From Paracentrotus lividus (taxonomy: Eukaryota; Echinodermata; Echinoidea; Camarodonta; Echinidae): a stretch of 64,000 nt of DNA. Location of the stretch: positions 24,086,214-24,150,213 of the forward strand of contig CALNVZ010003426.1 in NCBI GenBank assembly GCA_940671915.1. The letters are read 5' to 3'. A program made the translations under genes and the position numbers. Shown piece after piece: positions 21,850 to 56,378 of the stretch. The stretch's first letter is position 1. Each line of letters starts with the position of its first letter. Below the pieces are notes generated by a model that was not told where the DNA came from, did not search any database, and saw only the letters and a program-made list of their open reading frames with translations.

Positions 21850-22216
21850 TCAATTTGGCGCCCCCTAATTTTAAGACCAATTTGGCACCCACTAAGTTTA
21901 AGATCAATTTGACGCCCCTTAATTTTAAGACCATTTTGATGCCTACAAAGTTTAAGATCAATTTGGCGCCCCTTTTGTCTTTACTATTATTGGTGCACCA
22001 TTATTTTACGATCAATATGTTACCTCTTAAGTTTAAGGATAACTTAAGACCGAATTGGCGCCCTCTAAAATTTTCGATCGAATTGGCGCACCTATGTTTT
22101 AGGTCAGTTTGGCGGCACCCCCAAAATTTGTGATCAGTTTGGCGACCTTATAGTTTCAGGTCAATTTGGCAGCCCTAAGTTTTAGGTCAATTTGGCGCCC
22201 CCTAGTTTAAGGTCAG
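21850..22216. repeat. Degenerate TTTGGCGCCCCCTAAGTTTAAG array, orientation B
   Basis: About ten tandem units of 30-40 bp with the core (A/T)ATTTGGCGCCCC followed by AATTTTAAGATC-like sequence. It runs into the assembly gap, so its true length is unknown. Confidence 0.75.
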
Positions 22217-22976
22217 NNNNNNNNNNNNNNNNNNNNNNNNNNNNNNNNNNNNNNNNNNNNNNNNNNNNNNNNNNNNNNNNNNNNNNNNNNNNNNNNNNNN
22301 NNNNNNNNNNNNNNNNNNNNNNNNNNNNNNNNNNNNNNNNNNNNNNNNNNNNNNNNNNNNNNNNNNNNNNNNNNNNNNNNNNNNNNNNNNNNNNNNNNNN
22401 NNNNNNNNNNNNNNNNNNNNNNNNNNNNNNNNNNNNNNNNNNNNNNNNNNNNNNNNNNNNNNNNNNNNNNNNNNNNNNNNNNNNNNNNNNNNNNNNNNNN
22501 NNNNNNNNNNNNNNNNNNNNNNNNNNNNNNNNNNNNNNNNNNNNNNNNNNNNNNNNNNNNNNNNNNNNNNNNNNNNNNNNNNNNNNNNNNNNNNNNNNNN
22601 NNNNNNNNNNNNNNNNNNNNNNNNNNNNNNNNNNNNNNNNNNNNNNNNNNNNNNNNNNNNNNNNNNNNNNNNNNNNNNNNNNNNNNNNNNNNNNNNNNNN
22701 NNNNNNNNNNNNNNNNNNNNNNNNNNNNNNNNNNNNNNNNNNNNNNNNNNNNNNNNNNNNNNNNNNNNNNNNNNNNNNNNNNNNNNNNNNNNNNNNNNNN
22801 NNNNNNNNNNNNNNNNNNNNNNNNNNNNNNNNNNNNNNNNNNNNNNNNNNNNNNNNNNNNNNNNNNNNNNNNNNNNNNNNNNNNNNNNNNNNNNNNNNNN
22901 NNNNNNNNNNNNNNNNNNNNNNNNNNNNNNNNNNNNNNNNNNNNNNNNNNNNNNNNNNNNNNNNNNNNNNNNNNNN
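22217..22976. other. Assembly gap (N)
   Basis: 760 undetermined bases, probably a collapsed or unresolved part of the preceding tandem array. The two long reading frames across it are artefacts. Confidence 0.98.
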
Positions 22977-23026
22977 GGAAATTCTGGATCCGAGCGTGGG
23001 ATCAGACCCTATTTTATCAGAAGACA

Positions 23027-23662
23027 ATTTAAATGGAAGGTCTGGACCCAAAATAAGTTGCTTTTATAAGAAGCAGAAAATTAGATTTTAAAAAGTTTGA
23101 AGAAATAATAAGAAAGTTATTAATATATTTATGATAAACAAAAAATTGATCACTATACCAAATTGGCAACACCTGTGATGTCATAGGGGCACAACTTGCT
23201 ATGCATTTTATTGTTTTATGATAAATTTTCACTTTATTTGTTAAGAAACCGGTTTCCTCATAACGTTGGCCAAGATATATTCATGGCAATATTTTATTGC
23301 ATCTAGTTGCATTTTTATAAAATGAGAATTATGACATTTCAAAAGAAAAAAAAAGTGATATTTTTCATGAAATTTATCATTCATGAATATCTCTTTTCTA
23401 TACTGAAAACCTGCTTAAAATGTTTGTTTTTTGTATTTCTAGATGGGGTGCTGATTTTACAATATATGTATACATGCAATGGCATATTGCCATCAATATA
23501 ACTTGGCCGAAGTTATGAGGAAGGCAGTTAAACAAATAAAATGAAAAGTTATAAAACTGTATAGGCATGGTAAGTTGTGCCCCTAAACATCAAAGGTTTA
23601 CGACTGTGTTGCCAATTTGGTATAGCGATCAAATTTTTTGTGCATCATAAAGATATTCATAA
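23027..23662. mobile_element. TTAA MITE (GGAAGGTMTGGACCC family), right end lost
   Basis: Starts TTAAATGGAAGGTCTGGACC. The body is a fold-back: 'ccaaattggcaacacctgtg' at about 23158 recurs inverted near 23607. It stops without the second TTAA where the element at 23663 begins. A better-ended copy is at 62973-63437. Confidence 0.65.
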
Positions 23663-24409
23663 CAGTCAACTTCGCATAACTCAAATCCACGTTACTCAGA
23701 AAGTCTGCGTTTTCGTAAATATGACTACACGTTAAATTTCCTGCCTAACTAAAATGCTATAAATCGAATTTCACGCCAGTCAAACCAGTTTCTATGTCCC
23801 AAGCATTAAAAAAAAAATTCTGTCTGCACCATCATGCTCTGTGATCAACTTGTCTATACAGTCTGTGTAAAAAAAAATGGTACAGTCGGAAAAAAAATAT
23901 TTAGGTGCGAAATATTTTGAAATAATGTGTGTATGTGGTACCAAAATAAAGCCAAATAATTTTCCTTGCTGATGCGCTTTGTTCTGTATAATTTGCTTAC
24001 GTAAAACAAAAGTTATGCTAAATTTTGTGCGGAGAGGAACAAATCGAAATTATGCACTTCATGGTCATTATGCGAAACCTAGATACACAAAGGCATGGGA
24101 CGGCGTGCGAAAAATGGATTTTTCTTGATTGTAGAAAACTAGTCATATTTCAAAAATTACAACACCAAATGTGATGAAAAAATTGCAGGTGAAAAGCCTA
24201 ATCTTCCTGCTTTTTGAAAATACCAAACAATAGCAGGCTGTGATTAATTTTCATACTATAAAAAAATGTTTTCCACTTGTACCATTTTATTTGACACAGA
24301 CTGTATACAGGTTTCTCTCAGAGTCCCCCTCTCCCGTCTCTGTTGAATATTAATCAACTTCGCATAACTTTGACAGTCCTGTGCTATTTGACTTCCGTGA
24401 AGTTGACTG
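23663..24409. mobile_element. Tc1-like MITE with CAGTCAACTTC ends
   Basis: The left end CAGTCAACTTCGCATAACTC pairs with the right end GAAGTTGACTG, followed by TA at 24410-24411. That same TA also serves the neighbouring element at 24412. A second MITE (23859-24303) is nested inside. Confidence 0.6.
23859..24303. mobile_element. Nested TA-target MITE with CAGTCTGTGT ends
   Basis: 445 bp with ends CAGTCTGTGTAAA and TTTGACACAGACTG flanked by TA. The flanks 'tctata' and 'tatac' fit a TA duplication. No coding capacity. Confidence 0.7.
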
Positions 24410-24411
24410 TA

Positions 24412-24933
24412 CAGTGCGTCCCAGATAAAAGTATACCCAACTTTGAGAGCCTCATATTAAAATTTTATAACTTATGTGTAATTAATTTTAATATCATGAC
24501 AAAGAGTAACTCATATTCTATCTAATGATACCAAAATCATACCATTACTGTCATGGATGACTGAACACTGGAGTGTTTAAAAACTTTGGTCAAAAGTGAT
24601 CTGTACCAAGTTGTCTGAGAAGCAGCCCTAGCTTTCTGATCACTCATCGTTTGTTTGGGGTCAGCCTTCCTGAGTCCATTCAAGAAACACAAAGGATTAC
24701 TTGATCTATTGAAATGCAAGGGCTGTTTATGCTCAAACTTGGGACATGGCACTTTTTACGCTTGTTTTTTAAAGCCCAACTGCTTTGTCATCCGTCACAA
24801 CACAGGTGTAAGTTTGGTATCATTGAAAAGAATATGAGTTGCTCTTTATCATATGTATTTCAAGTTCACACAAGCTATAATATTTTAATATGAGGCTCTC
24901 AAAGTTGGGTATACTTTTTTCTCAGACGCAATG
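24412..24933. mobile_element. Tc1-like MITE with long TIRs (CAGTGCGTCCCAGATAAAAG)
   Basis: 522 bp. About 140 bp at each end are inverted copies (e.g. 'ccaactttgagagcctcat' at 24427 and its inverse at about 24889-24907). TA at 24410-24411 and 24934-24935. No transposase remnant recognised. Confidence 0.75.
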
Positions 24934-24969
24934 TATATTACCATATCATGATAGTACTTATGTGCACGC

Positions 24970-25155
24970 TTAAAGACACACCCACACCTATCCTCATTTA
25001 CACATACACAAAAGCACATACATTACACACCCGCTCCCTCATCACACACACATATACCCCACACCCGCTATCTCATCCACACCAGCTAACATACAAATAC
25101 ACACCCACATCCTCAACACACACACACACACACACACACACCCTCATTCACACTC
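24970..25155. repeat. (CA)n-rich low-complexity tract
   Basis: Interrupted CACACA runs; the apparent ORF here is a translation of simple sequence. Confidence 0.85.
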
Positions 25156-25230
25156 ACAAATAGTTGTTTGGGGATTAATACGTCCCAAACATTCAGTGAT
25201 GGTCTCAATGAACAAAACATCAATGCTTAA

Positions 25231-25725
25231 AGGGAAAGTTCACCCTCGGTTTAAAGTGGTTTTAAAAATGCGAGAAAATAAAAGAAAAATATGAGTGAAG
25301 GTTTGGAGAAAATCGGCCCAAAAATAACGAAGTTATGAATATATTAACTTTTGATTCTGTGACGTAACGTGCGAGCAGTTCTTTTATGTGTTATACAGTG
25401 TAAATTCCATAAAATGTCATTTTTTTCAGAAGAAAATTAATTATTTCACATGCGCTGTCGATATATCATCAAACATATGTTAATATACATGCCTCTATCA
25501 AACTGACCAATTCCTTTATCAAGAACCATAAAAAAAAGCACATTTATGGAATTTACTTACACAACACATGGGAGACCTGCTCGCACGTGACGTCACAGAA
25601 TCAAAACTTTAAATATTCATAACTTCGCTATTTTGGGGTTGATTTTCTTGAAACTTTCACTGATATTTTTTTTTTCATTTTCTGCATTTTTTTAAACCAA
25701 TTAAATTCCAGGGTGAACCTCCCCT
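25231..25725. mobile_element. Complete TTAA MITE (AGGGGAAGTTCACCC family)
   Basis: 495 bp with ends AGGGAAAGTTCACCCTCGG and CCAGGGTGAACCTCCCCT, and TTAA at 25227-25230 and 25726-25729. The two halves are inverted copies ('ttgattctgtgacgtaacgt' against 'acgtgacgtcacagaatcaa'). It is the reference copy used to delimit insertions in the relative at 37183. Confidence 0.8.
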
Positions 25726-26131
25726 TTAATCAGAAACAGGGAAATGTTATTGTGAAATACCTTTTATTTTTTTATAAGGGCCATTGTTTTTGGACATCCC
25801 CCGCTTGTAAGGGACCACAATGCATGCAGCAGAGATGTCCCGGCAGACGTTCAGTTTGGTAAGATACTGGTACCTCGTTCGTTGATCAAAAGTCATCTAG
25901 CTGCCATCCTATATACATCATTTGATTGCCAAGTTTTAATTGATCTTTTATGACCCCAAAATGAAGGTCAATAGTCAGGGTTGATTAGCATGAAGATATA
26001 TCATATAAACAATTAAAAGTCTTGGCCCATTCCCAAACACAATAGAGCCCTAATTGGCCTCAGACAATCTGGGGAGTTGGAACACAAAATAGTACAAGCT
26101 GACCAGAAAATGTGTGAATTTACATATTGTA

Positions 26132-26137
26132 TTTATT
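26132..26137 (-). terminator. Candidate RPS16 polyadenylation signal AATAAA
   Basis: AATAAA on the minus strand, about 153 nt downstream of the stop, is the nearest canonical hexamer seen. A 3' UTR of that length is plausible for a ribosomal protein mRNA. Confidence 0.5.
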
Positions 26138-26289
26138 ATTCCTTGATGTTAAACCACAATTGCTACCACAACATATATAGCAAATAAGAACCCCCCACAG
26201 CTGTTGAGTGTATCCCGAGATTGAAAAACCTAGGATCTTGAAGCAAACTACCCCTATGTTCCTGGCTCCACCATTCCTCAAAAGTGGCA

Positions 26290-48250
<21,961 letters not shown>

Positions 48251-48754
48251 TGTTCTGTATAATAGCAATAATAATAAAGAGAGCAGTATTAATAGATGGG
48301 TTTTACTTGTTAATTTATTATCATTATAGCGAGCATTTACAATAAATAGTCAATTTTAGATGCATGAAATAGATCATTACGATACCTCTTGTGTGGTTAA
48401 CTTGAAAAGGAAGTTAGCCGGGTTTCACGTGGTAAGGTCAAACGATACTAAACAATCGCATATCTTTCTGATATCGATAAACGGCCTAGGGTGGGGGAGG
48501 GGGGGGGGCACAGATCGGACACCCGTCTACTATGGCAAGCCATTTATCTAAAATGCGATTAAAAACTGAGTTTTTCACTGATAAACTAACAGGTTATCAC
48601 TTGAAGAACAGTTCTTGACAAATTCTGTTTATCGACCGATAGAGTTTTTTTCGATAAACTTTCAAATTCAATAAACTAAGTTTTTCAATTCAATAAACAT
48701 ATATATTTTTTTAATGAATCCAACTCATCTAATATCCTAATTCGTCAAATACCC

Positions 48755-48832
48755 GTTTCGGCTTCATGCGCGTATTCTGGGCGGGGGGGGGGCCCGAATC
48801 GAGCAAAATGTTGGAAAAAAATTTTCAACACC

Positions 48833-48888
<56 letters not shown>

Positions 48889-49316
48889 CTTATCGCTCGG
48901 CCAGCGTGATGTTAAAAAATTTTGAGTGTACCTTTTGGCTCCCCCGGTGTATGCAAAAAAAAAAGATGTACCTTTCTGGATCCACCAATGGGGGGGGGAC
49001 GCCAAAATCAAAATCACATCGGGCCCCCGGTACCAAATCCTGGATACGCGCCTGCGTCTAATTACTTTTCGGTCTAGCTACTAGGCCTACGTAGACGGAG
49101 TGGGTAGGCTACCAGGTTCCGTCTTACGTACATGTATACCTATATGCAAGGCTTTTGAAAGTGCAGGGCTGAGCCGAAAGTGGGCCTTATGGGGGGGGGG
49201 GGGGCTGAACAGCTTAAAAATCACATGTCTATGGTCCCCTGCAGTGACGATTAGTCTACTATTCACATGAATTAATATTGGGCTACCATGATCCAGGCCC
49301 GGATCCCCCTCCCCCC

Positions 49317-49353
<37 letters not shown>

Positions 49354-49590
49354 GGAAAGAAAAGAAAAAAAAAAAAAAAAAAACGAAGGAAACGTAGATG
49401 AGCAGGCGGTTGACCCCCAACCCCTTCCCTCTATGGCTGATACATGATGACCTCTTTGAAAAAAAAAAAAAAACACACCTACGCCCCCCCCCCCCTTGGC
49501 TCGCCCGGTGTAACGGGAAAAAAAATTGGGTGTACCAAAATCTGAAATTCAGATTTGGGCCCCCCCCTCCCCCTGTAATGAAATCCTTGA
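48755..49590. mobile_element. hAT-like debris with long homopolymers
   Basis: CATGCGCGTATTCTGGG (48768) faces CCTGGATACGCGCCTG (about 49039-49054). A second end, 'cttgatccgccactg', lies near 49583-49597. Poly-C (48832-48887), poly-A and poly-G tracts fill the interior. Boundaries and nesting are unclear. Confidence 0.45.
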
Positions 49591-50532
49591 TCCGCCACTG
49601 TAATCATAAGCCCTACAACCATATTTATTCCTCTACTTTGTGGTCCCTATAATGTATAGTCTACATGCCATTTCGTATGCCTGTGCATGCACGCTATACT
49701 TTCTTTTTCTTTTTATTTTTAGGGCGTAAGCGGATACTCAAAATGCATTCGCCTCGCATTTTTAATTGAATACATTAGGTTGTTCGTGAAAAATGAAAAT
49801 AAACGGTTCTAAAATTAGGCCTATACCCCCCCCCCCCCCCCCCCCCCCCCCCCCGCGGCGCTTAGCTCTCTTAAGCATGTCAAGCAGCTGATAAAGGAAA
49901 TGTGGAATTAAACAAAAAAAAAATAAAAAAATAAAATTCGGCCCCTCTAATGGAGAATGCTGGATCCGCCCTTGTTATATTGTGTTCTTGTTCATTCGTA
50001 AAGAAAAAAATTGCCACTCGCCTATCTATTTTAGGGTTATCCTATTAGGGCTAAGGTTGTTAATAATAATTTAAAAATACGTTTACAATGGCTTGCTTTC
50101 AAATCGTTTTGATGGACAAATTACAGCTCCCGTTCATAATATATTCTGAAAGTATAGGAAAAAAATTCGCTCGCGCTTCGCGCTCTCATTTACTATATTT
50201 TTGGTTAATAGTGGTATAATACCCTTTTTTCAAAGATACTTTTTCCATGAACTCACCATTAAAAAGAAAAGAAAAAAAGGGCTTTAAATGCTTAGTTTTC
50301 ATGTAGGCCAATTTAAATCCCCCAAAGTATTTTACTTTCAAAAGGGGTTTCAAATAAATGCTTCATTGAAATCCTTTTTCTTCTCCCCCCCCCCCCCTTT
50401 TCAGAACCTTTACCCATGCATATTATATAAATAAAGACGCAGTCTAGAAATCAAAAGTTTGACGGTTGGTTCATTTTATTGCTACTCTCAAGTTTCACGC
50501 CTACATTGGCGATCCTCAGGCATATGTATATA

Positions 50533-50636
<104 letters not shown>

Positions 50637-50929
50637 CTCATTCATTCTTTTAACTTTTCATCTTATAACACATGTGTCACAAATGACATTGTGTCAAATA
50701 CATTATTTGCTTTTCATAATTATGTAAGATAGGTATATAATATTTGCATGCATGTACGTTTATACTTTCATTGTATTTGTATTCTTACAAAATTCATGAT
50801 ATCATTATAATTTCATGTTATCATATACAATTTTATGTTATCATATTCTTAGTTCATCTTATTATTCAATTCAATTCAAGGCAACTAATTATTAGACCGC
50901 GCCTAATTTTACTATTAATTTAACCCCCT

Positions 50930-51430
50930 TGGGTTCAATGTCAAATTTGGTCCCTCCTTAGTTTCAGGTCAATTTGGCGCCTCTACGTGTAAATAATTAT
51001 TATATTCAATTTGACGTCCCCTAGGTTTAAGATAAATTTGGTCCCCCAAATTTTAAGGCTGAGTTCAGGCCACTTTTTAGATATAGGTCAATTGGTGCCA
51101 CTAAGTTTAAGATGAATTTGGCGCCCCTCAGTTTAATATGAATTTGGCGCCCTTCTGAAGACCGATCTGGCCCCGCGCTCCATTAGTTTCAGGTTGATTT
51201 GGTCCCTCTCCGTTTCAGATCAATTTGGTTTCCCTTTAGTTTAGGGTCAATCAGGCGCCCATTATGTTTTAGGTCAATTTGACGGTGCACCTGTGTGCAA
51301 GATAAATTTGACCCCTAATTAGGCCTATAGGACTGGGTTGGTTCCCCATTAGTTTCAGGTCAATTGGTGCCCCTCCTTAAGTTTATTTGGCGCCCCCAAA
51401 TTTAAGACAGAACTGGCGTCCTCTATAAGA
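50930..51430. repeat. Degenerate TTTGGCGCCCC...TTTAAGAT array
   Basis: Same family and orientation as 21850-22216. About 12 imperfect units such as 'aatttggcgcccctcagttt' and 'gatgaatttggcgcccttc'. Confidence 0.7.
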
Positions 51431-52977
51431 TCGATACGCCGCAATATTATCCATACAGAGGGTTTAGAGAAATACAATTTTTATTTTGTTGATGCACTTT
51501 ATAAACTTCGACAGCCTTTACAAAGTTCGTTGAACTTGCCCAATATTTTGGCCTTGATGCCCAATATAAAAAAATATTGGGCAGCAAGAGGGGGAATTCC
51601 CGAAGTTTGTATAAATTACTCTGTGATTTGTTAAGGAATGTGAAATAACTAGATTTAAAAAAAAATAAAAAAACAAAGTTTTTGTCTTTTGAGAGAGACC
51701 AAATAATATTTAAGGGGGTAGGCGGGGCAGATTTTTTTGGGGGCCAATTTTTTTTTTTTTTTTTTTTTTTGGGGGGGGGAGCTATTCTTCTTCTTTTTTT
51801 TAACTATTTTTTTCCCCCAGAATAATAATATAGGTTTTCCCGGCCATTTTCATCCCCCATTCACTCAATTACATGTGTGGAGCATTTAATTTAGCTCATT
51901 TTTTGGCTTAGAGCTTAAACTGGCATTTCAAATATCACACTTTAGGAATTTCAACCTAATGTGAACAGCGACCCGAAAAGGTACTTTAGTCAATCAAAGA
52001 TGTACAAAATTCGCCTATTTTCACAATGGTAATTTCAATTTCAGATTTAATGTAACAAGAGCTAATTTGTACGTATTTGTATTTTCTATTTCATTTTAAA
52101 GCTATCTATTTAATGCAAAACGTAGTCAATTTCACTATGTATAGTATAATGGTGTGCTAGCTCATGATTTTATAATTGCTAAAGAAATTATGTATCAAAG
52201 TCAATCTTTGAAAGGAATGGTCATATTAGCTTTTGTGCTTATAACTGAATATTCATATTAATCACTATAGATTCTGATAAACAATCAACACTTCGGGTAT
52301 AGGCAATAGAGACAGGAGATGGAGAGAGATCGAGATGAACGCATCAGCCCTGTCTGTCTCTCCATTCCTCTCCATGTCATGGCGTTATAGCAATATGTAT
52401 ATATTTTGTTATATAATTTTGATTTCATAATCTTCCTTCATTTATCAGCATTTTCAGAAATGTACGGATATGTGCCTGAAAAGCATGCTTTATTTCTCTC
52501 TCTCTCTCATAACTTTTTTCTCCATTCTCTCTCTTTCTTTCTCTCTCTTTCTTTCTCTCTCTGTCTCTCTCTCTCTCTCTCCTAAACTTCGGGAAGGGCA
52601 TAGAATGATATAATATGGCGTGGATGGCCCTCCAGAATGCACCACCCTCTCCATTCCTCTTCAAGGAAATGACGTTATGGCAATGTTATCTGTATTATAT
52701 ATTCATTATTTAATTTTCATTTCATAATCTTCCTTCATTATTTTAATCATCTTATGAAATGTATAGACATTGTGCCATATATTGTGCATATATTTTCTTG
52801 TATAAATTTTCTTCATTCTTTCTGTTTTGTTTTGTTTTTCTTTTTAAATTTTATCTTTAGATATACTGTGCTTATTTTCCATTTTCCATTGTATACTTTC
52901 GTTTTCATTAATTTGTTAACCCTTTTTTATTCATCATTGTAATTTGGACAGTTATGAGTGCGAAGAGAAGGTACGAG

Positions 52978-53011
<34 letters not shown>

Positions 53012-55430
53012 CATACACTGTCTCAGCAAAATTACATGTTCTGGACCCTATTTCAGGTTTGTCGTTTAAAAAAATTAAATTACATTAAATACCCCTATCA
53101 AAATAGGTCGTGGTGGGGGAAAAAAATGCTAAACGACCCCTATTTTCAATCATTCTCGGGTTTCCCCCTACCTGAGCCCCTAAAATATACCCCTTTCCCT
53201 GAAAATCAGGAACGAGCATACGGGAAAATGCATATAGCATTAATTTGAATGAACACGTGTTAATTTGAAATATCCACTGATGAATTTGAATGTCAAACCA
53301 AGAACAAATTCTCGCTGGTACGAAATTGATTGCGCCTATACTGACATTTTTGTTTGATCGAGTGTTTTATGAAATCGAAGTAAAAGAAATGAAATTTAAC
53401 TTTTTCTTTATCTAATTGAAGTAAGGGGTTACTGGTACATTCAATTTCGCTTGATGAATGAATATTCGTGAAACCGACTGCATGGGGGATGAAAATGGCC
53501 GGAAAAAACCTATAAAAAAAAATGGCAGTTATTTTTGGGGGAGGGGTGGATTTTTATTTTATTTATTTTTTTTTTAATTTTCGGAATTGTAAATAAAGAA
53601 TCGTAATACAAAAAAAAAAATACAAAAATACAAAAATACAAAATTGGGGGCGGGGGTTTAGAATCCTAAATATAATTATATATAAAATTATGATTAAAAA
53701 AAAATAGGGGGTGGGGCTATTGTTAAAATCCTCGGTAGATCTATAGATAATAATTATAATATAGGTTTTCTCGCTCAATTTCATCTTTCGTTCACTCAAT
53801 TTCACATTTGGATCATACGATTTAACGCAAGTTGCGATCGCGCTATCGCTTCGTTTATCATCAAATTCATTTTTATTCACTCTAATTCTGCAAATGATTC
53901 TACAAAGCATTCGTGCGAATTTACATTAGAGGAGCATACAATTTCAGGTATGTGCACTCATTTTAATTTACAAGTGGCTTCGGCATATTATTTTGTCTTC
54001 CTTCGTTCAAACAAATTCACGAATAGGCAATCGAATTGAAGATAAGTGCATACAATTTGAAATTTTAGTTATACTTCAGTAAAAGCTTATGATTGGTTTC
54101 TTACTTGTCATGACACGGATTTGAGACTAGTTTGGGACAATTTTGAGACGGTTTTGAGACAGTTGCGGAGAGTTTCGGAGACGTCTCAGAGATGTATCCC
54201 GAGTCTCCGCGCCGTTTCATGAGTCGCATGAAAATCGAACATGCTTAAAACTATGAAATTTTCCGTCGCGAAAAAATATCGGGGACGTCGAGTCGCAGGG
54301 ACGTCTCCACGAGGTGAGATACTTATCATTTTGAGGTATAACAGCGTGTAAAATAGCATTTTTGTTTATTTTTTATTTTTGTTTACAAGTCTTCATGCCG
54401 AGATGTCTTGCTCATCAGGAGATTAATGGCTAGAAATTATCAACCATAATGATCAGAGGGAGTTTTAAGACGTCAAAGTGTTTTATTGTTCTTGTAATGA
54501 ACTGTCGTCTGTATACAACATAAATACACATCCAGAAGATTACAAACTCTGTCTTGTCTGACATTCATAAATTATTCGTATACGCTGCATGCATAATTAT
54601 GATTGAGTCATATTTGGTTTTGAGTGCTAGTTTGTGTGTTCAATTTCAAAATCAAAGATAGAAAAATCCAATACAAAACATTTAAAAGTAGAAATTCGAT
54701 TGAACATTGAGCAGTTCGTACATGATATGGGCTATGTGATGAAACTGAATGATATGGAATACTTGTTTTACGAGGAAAAGAGAGAGAGAGAGAGAGAGAA
54801 AGAGAAAGTATGTGAAAGGAACCAACGCTATTGATATCATGGATAAAAAAAGAAAAAAAGTTTAAATTACGGTATGGTAGGATCAAAAATTGGAGATTAA
54901 ATACCTTCACAGTCTCACTCTTAAAAATTGAGGTGCGTATATGGTCATATTTCTGAAAATTAAAAAGTTTAATCAAATTAAGTGCACAAAGTAGGACAGA
55001 TAGAATTCCTATCAATATTGAATGAATAAATCGGGAAATTGGTGCTCGAAATTGACAATAAAATGAAAATATAGTGAATTTGTTTGCACCGAACAAAAAT
55101 GTTAGTGCCGATAAATGAAATTGAGTGCAACAAACGAAAATTTACGTGCACGTAAATGAAATTCTTTGCTCGAATTGAAAATTTTTATGACCCATCCGGC
55201 ACGACAGCGGGAGCTTTGTGAATTTGAATGCACATTAATGAAATAGAGTGAGGAAATGATGAACTTGAGCGGGTTGGCTATATATTAGACGTCCAACTTT
55301 TCGGTCAATGCAAGGATAATTATACTGAACTCGCTTTTAAAAAAATTAGACTCGTTTTCAACACGTCCAATATTTTTGCAAAGCTCGTCCAATATTCCTT
55401 GTATCAACCAGTGAACTTGCCACCCAATAT
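51431..55430. other. Gene-free region of degenerate AT-rich repeats
   Basis: Similar words face each other at the two edges ('gcccaatattttgg' near 51540, 'cacgtccaatatttttgc' near 55360). In between are TTCACTCAATTTCA-like words (51850, 53790) and their inverse (AAATGAAATTGAGTGC, 55110). This looks like a large decayed inverted-repeat element. The 162-codon minus-strand ORF at 54608-55096 has no recognisable domain. Confidence 0.35.
52360..52790. repeat. Direct duplication of about 110 bp around a (TC)n tract
   Basis: 'tttcataatcttccttcatt' and its surroundings at about 52362-52475 recur at about 52650-52770. Between them lies (TCTCTC)n at 52494-52582. Confidence 0.7.
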
Positions 55431-56039
55431 AATATTTGGCGCCCCTTCTTCCCACAGTACTCCCTTCCCCTCTTTCCCTTCCCTCAGTTCTCCTCTCTTT
55501 TTTCCCATTCTCTTTCCTCGTTTAGGCCTATTTCTCTCCCCCCCCCTTATATCTTCTCTTCCTCGATGTTTCCCTCTTTTTGGCGCCTCATTCGCGGCTA
55601 CCCAGGGGTGAATGGCCCGATTCGAGGCCCCCCCCCCCCCATCGATATACGCGGATCATATTATGCCATCAAAATATGCAATCCAACCTGACGGTGGACT
55701 TCAGGGAATGGAACTACAAGGATTCTGTACTGTACAAGGTAGGCCTACACAAGGCCAGATAGCCTACACTCCCTATCCCCACCCCTCCAAGCACAGATTC
55801 AAATTTGATACCATATGATATAGTAAACAAATTAATGTCTAGGATGAAGACTAGCCTTAATTCTTCTAATTCTTATTCTTCTTCTTTTGATATTATTATT
55901 ATTAAACATTCGCTATATTTGCCACTGCTTGAAGAAAAAAAAAATCATTTATTTCATTTTATATACTTTCTTTTCTATTTTCTCTTCTTTTTCTTCTTCT
56001 CAAACAAACCGGGTGAATCTAGTCTCCAATACAAAATCA

Positions 56040-56170
56040 AAATCATTTGAACGGAATTGGCCAATCGCAAGTTTGCTCTCATAGCTCTTTCGGCGACATT
56101 TCCGATTTGAAAACATTTTATCACAGACACAGGGAGAATCACGGAGTAAAATTGCTGTAAAATCGGGTAA
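56040..56170 (+). promoter_or_regulatory. Possible first exon/promoter: CCAAT word, pyrimidine start, donor-like GGTAAGGA
   Basis: GGCCAATCGC at about 56058, CTCTTTCGGCG at about 56084, then about 80 bases ending in a GGTAAGG donor-like site near 56165, with more CpG than its surroundings. No coding exon was found downstream in the window, so this is a weak call. Confidence 0.2.
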
Positions 56171-56378
56171 GGAACAGTATTCTTTTAAAATTATTGGTTA
56201 TGAGGATGTTTGTATTTGGAATTGCACGTTTGTATGTTCGAAACGTCCGTAACGTGGTATTTCTTGCGATAATGTGCAATGTAACCGTAAAAATTGCGTT
56301 TTCTCGAGTCTAGCCGCCGCAGAGATACTTAGGCTGTCTCTATTTCATGAAAATAATACACAACCGTGCAGTACCAGT

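Noticed and set aside
22182..23091. Two long reading frames (289 and 299 codons)
   Set aside because: They are open only because they cross the run of N between 22217 and 22976.
48810..49500. Poly-Gly, poly-Phe and poly-Lys ORFs
   Set aside because: Homopolymer tracts of C, A and G; not coding.
54608..55096. 162-codon minus-strand ORF
   Set aside because: Contains a (Ser-Leu)n run from a (GA)n tract, has no recognisable domain or splice context, and lies in degenerate repeats.
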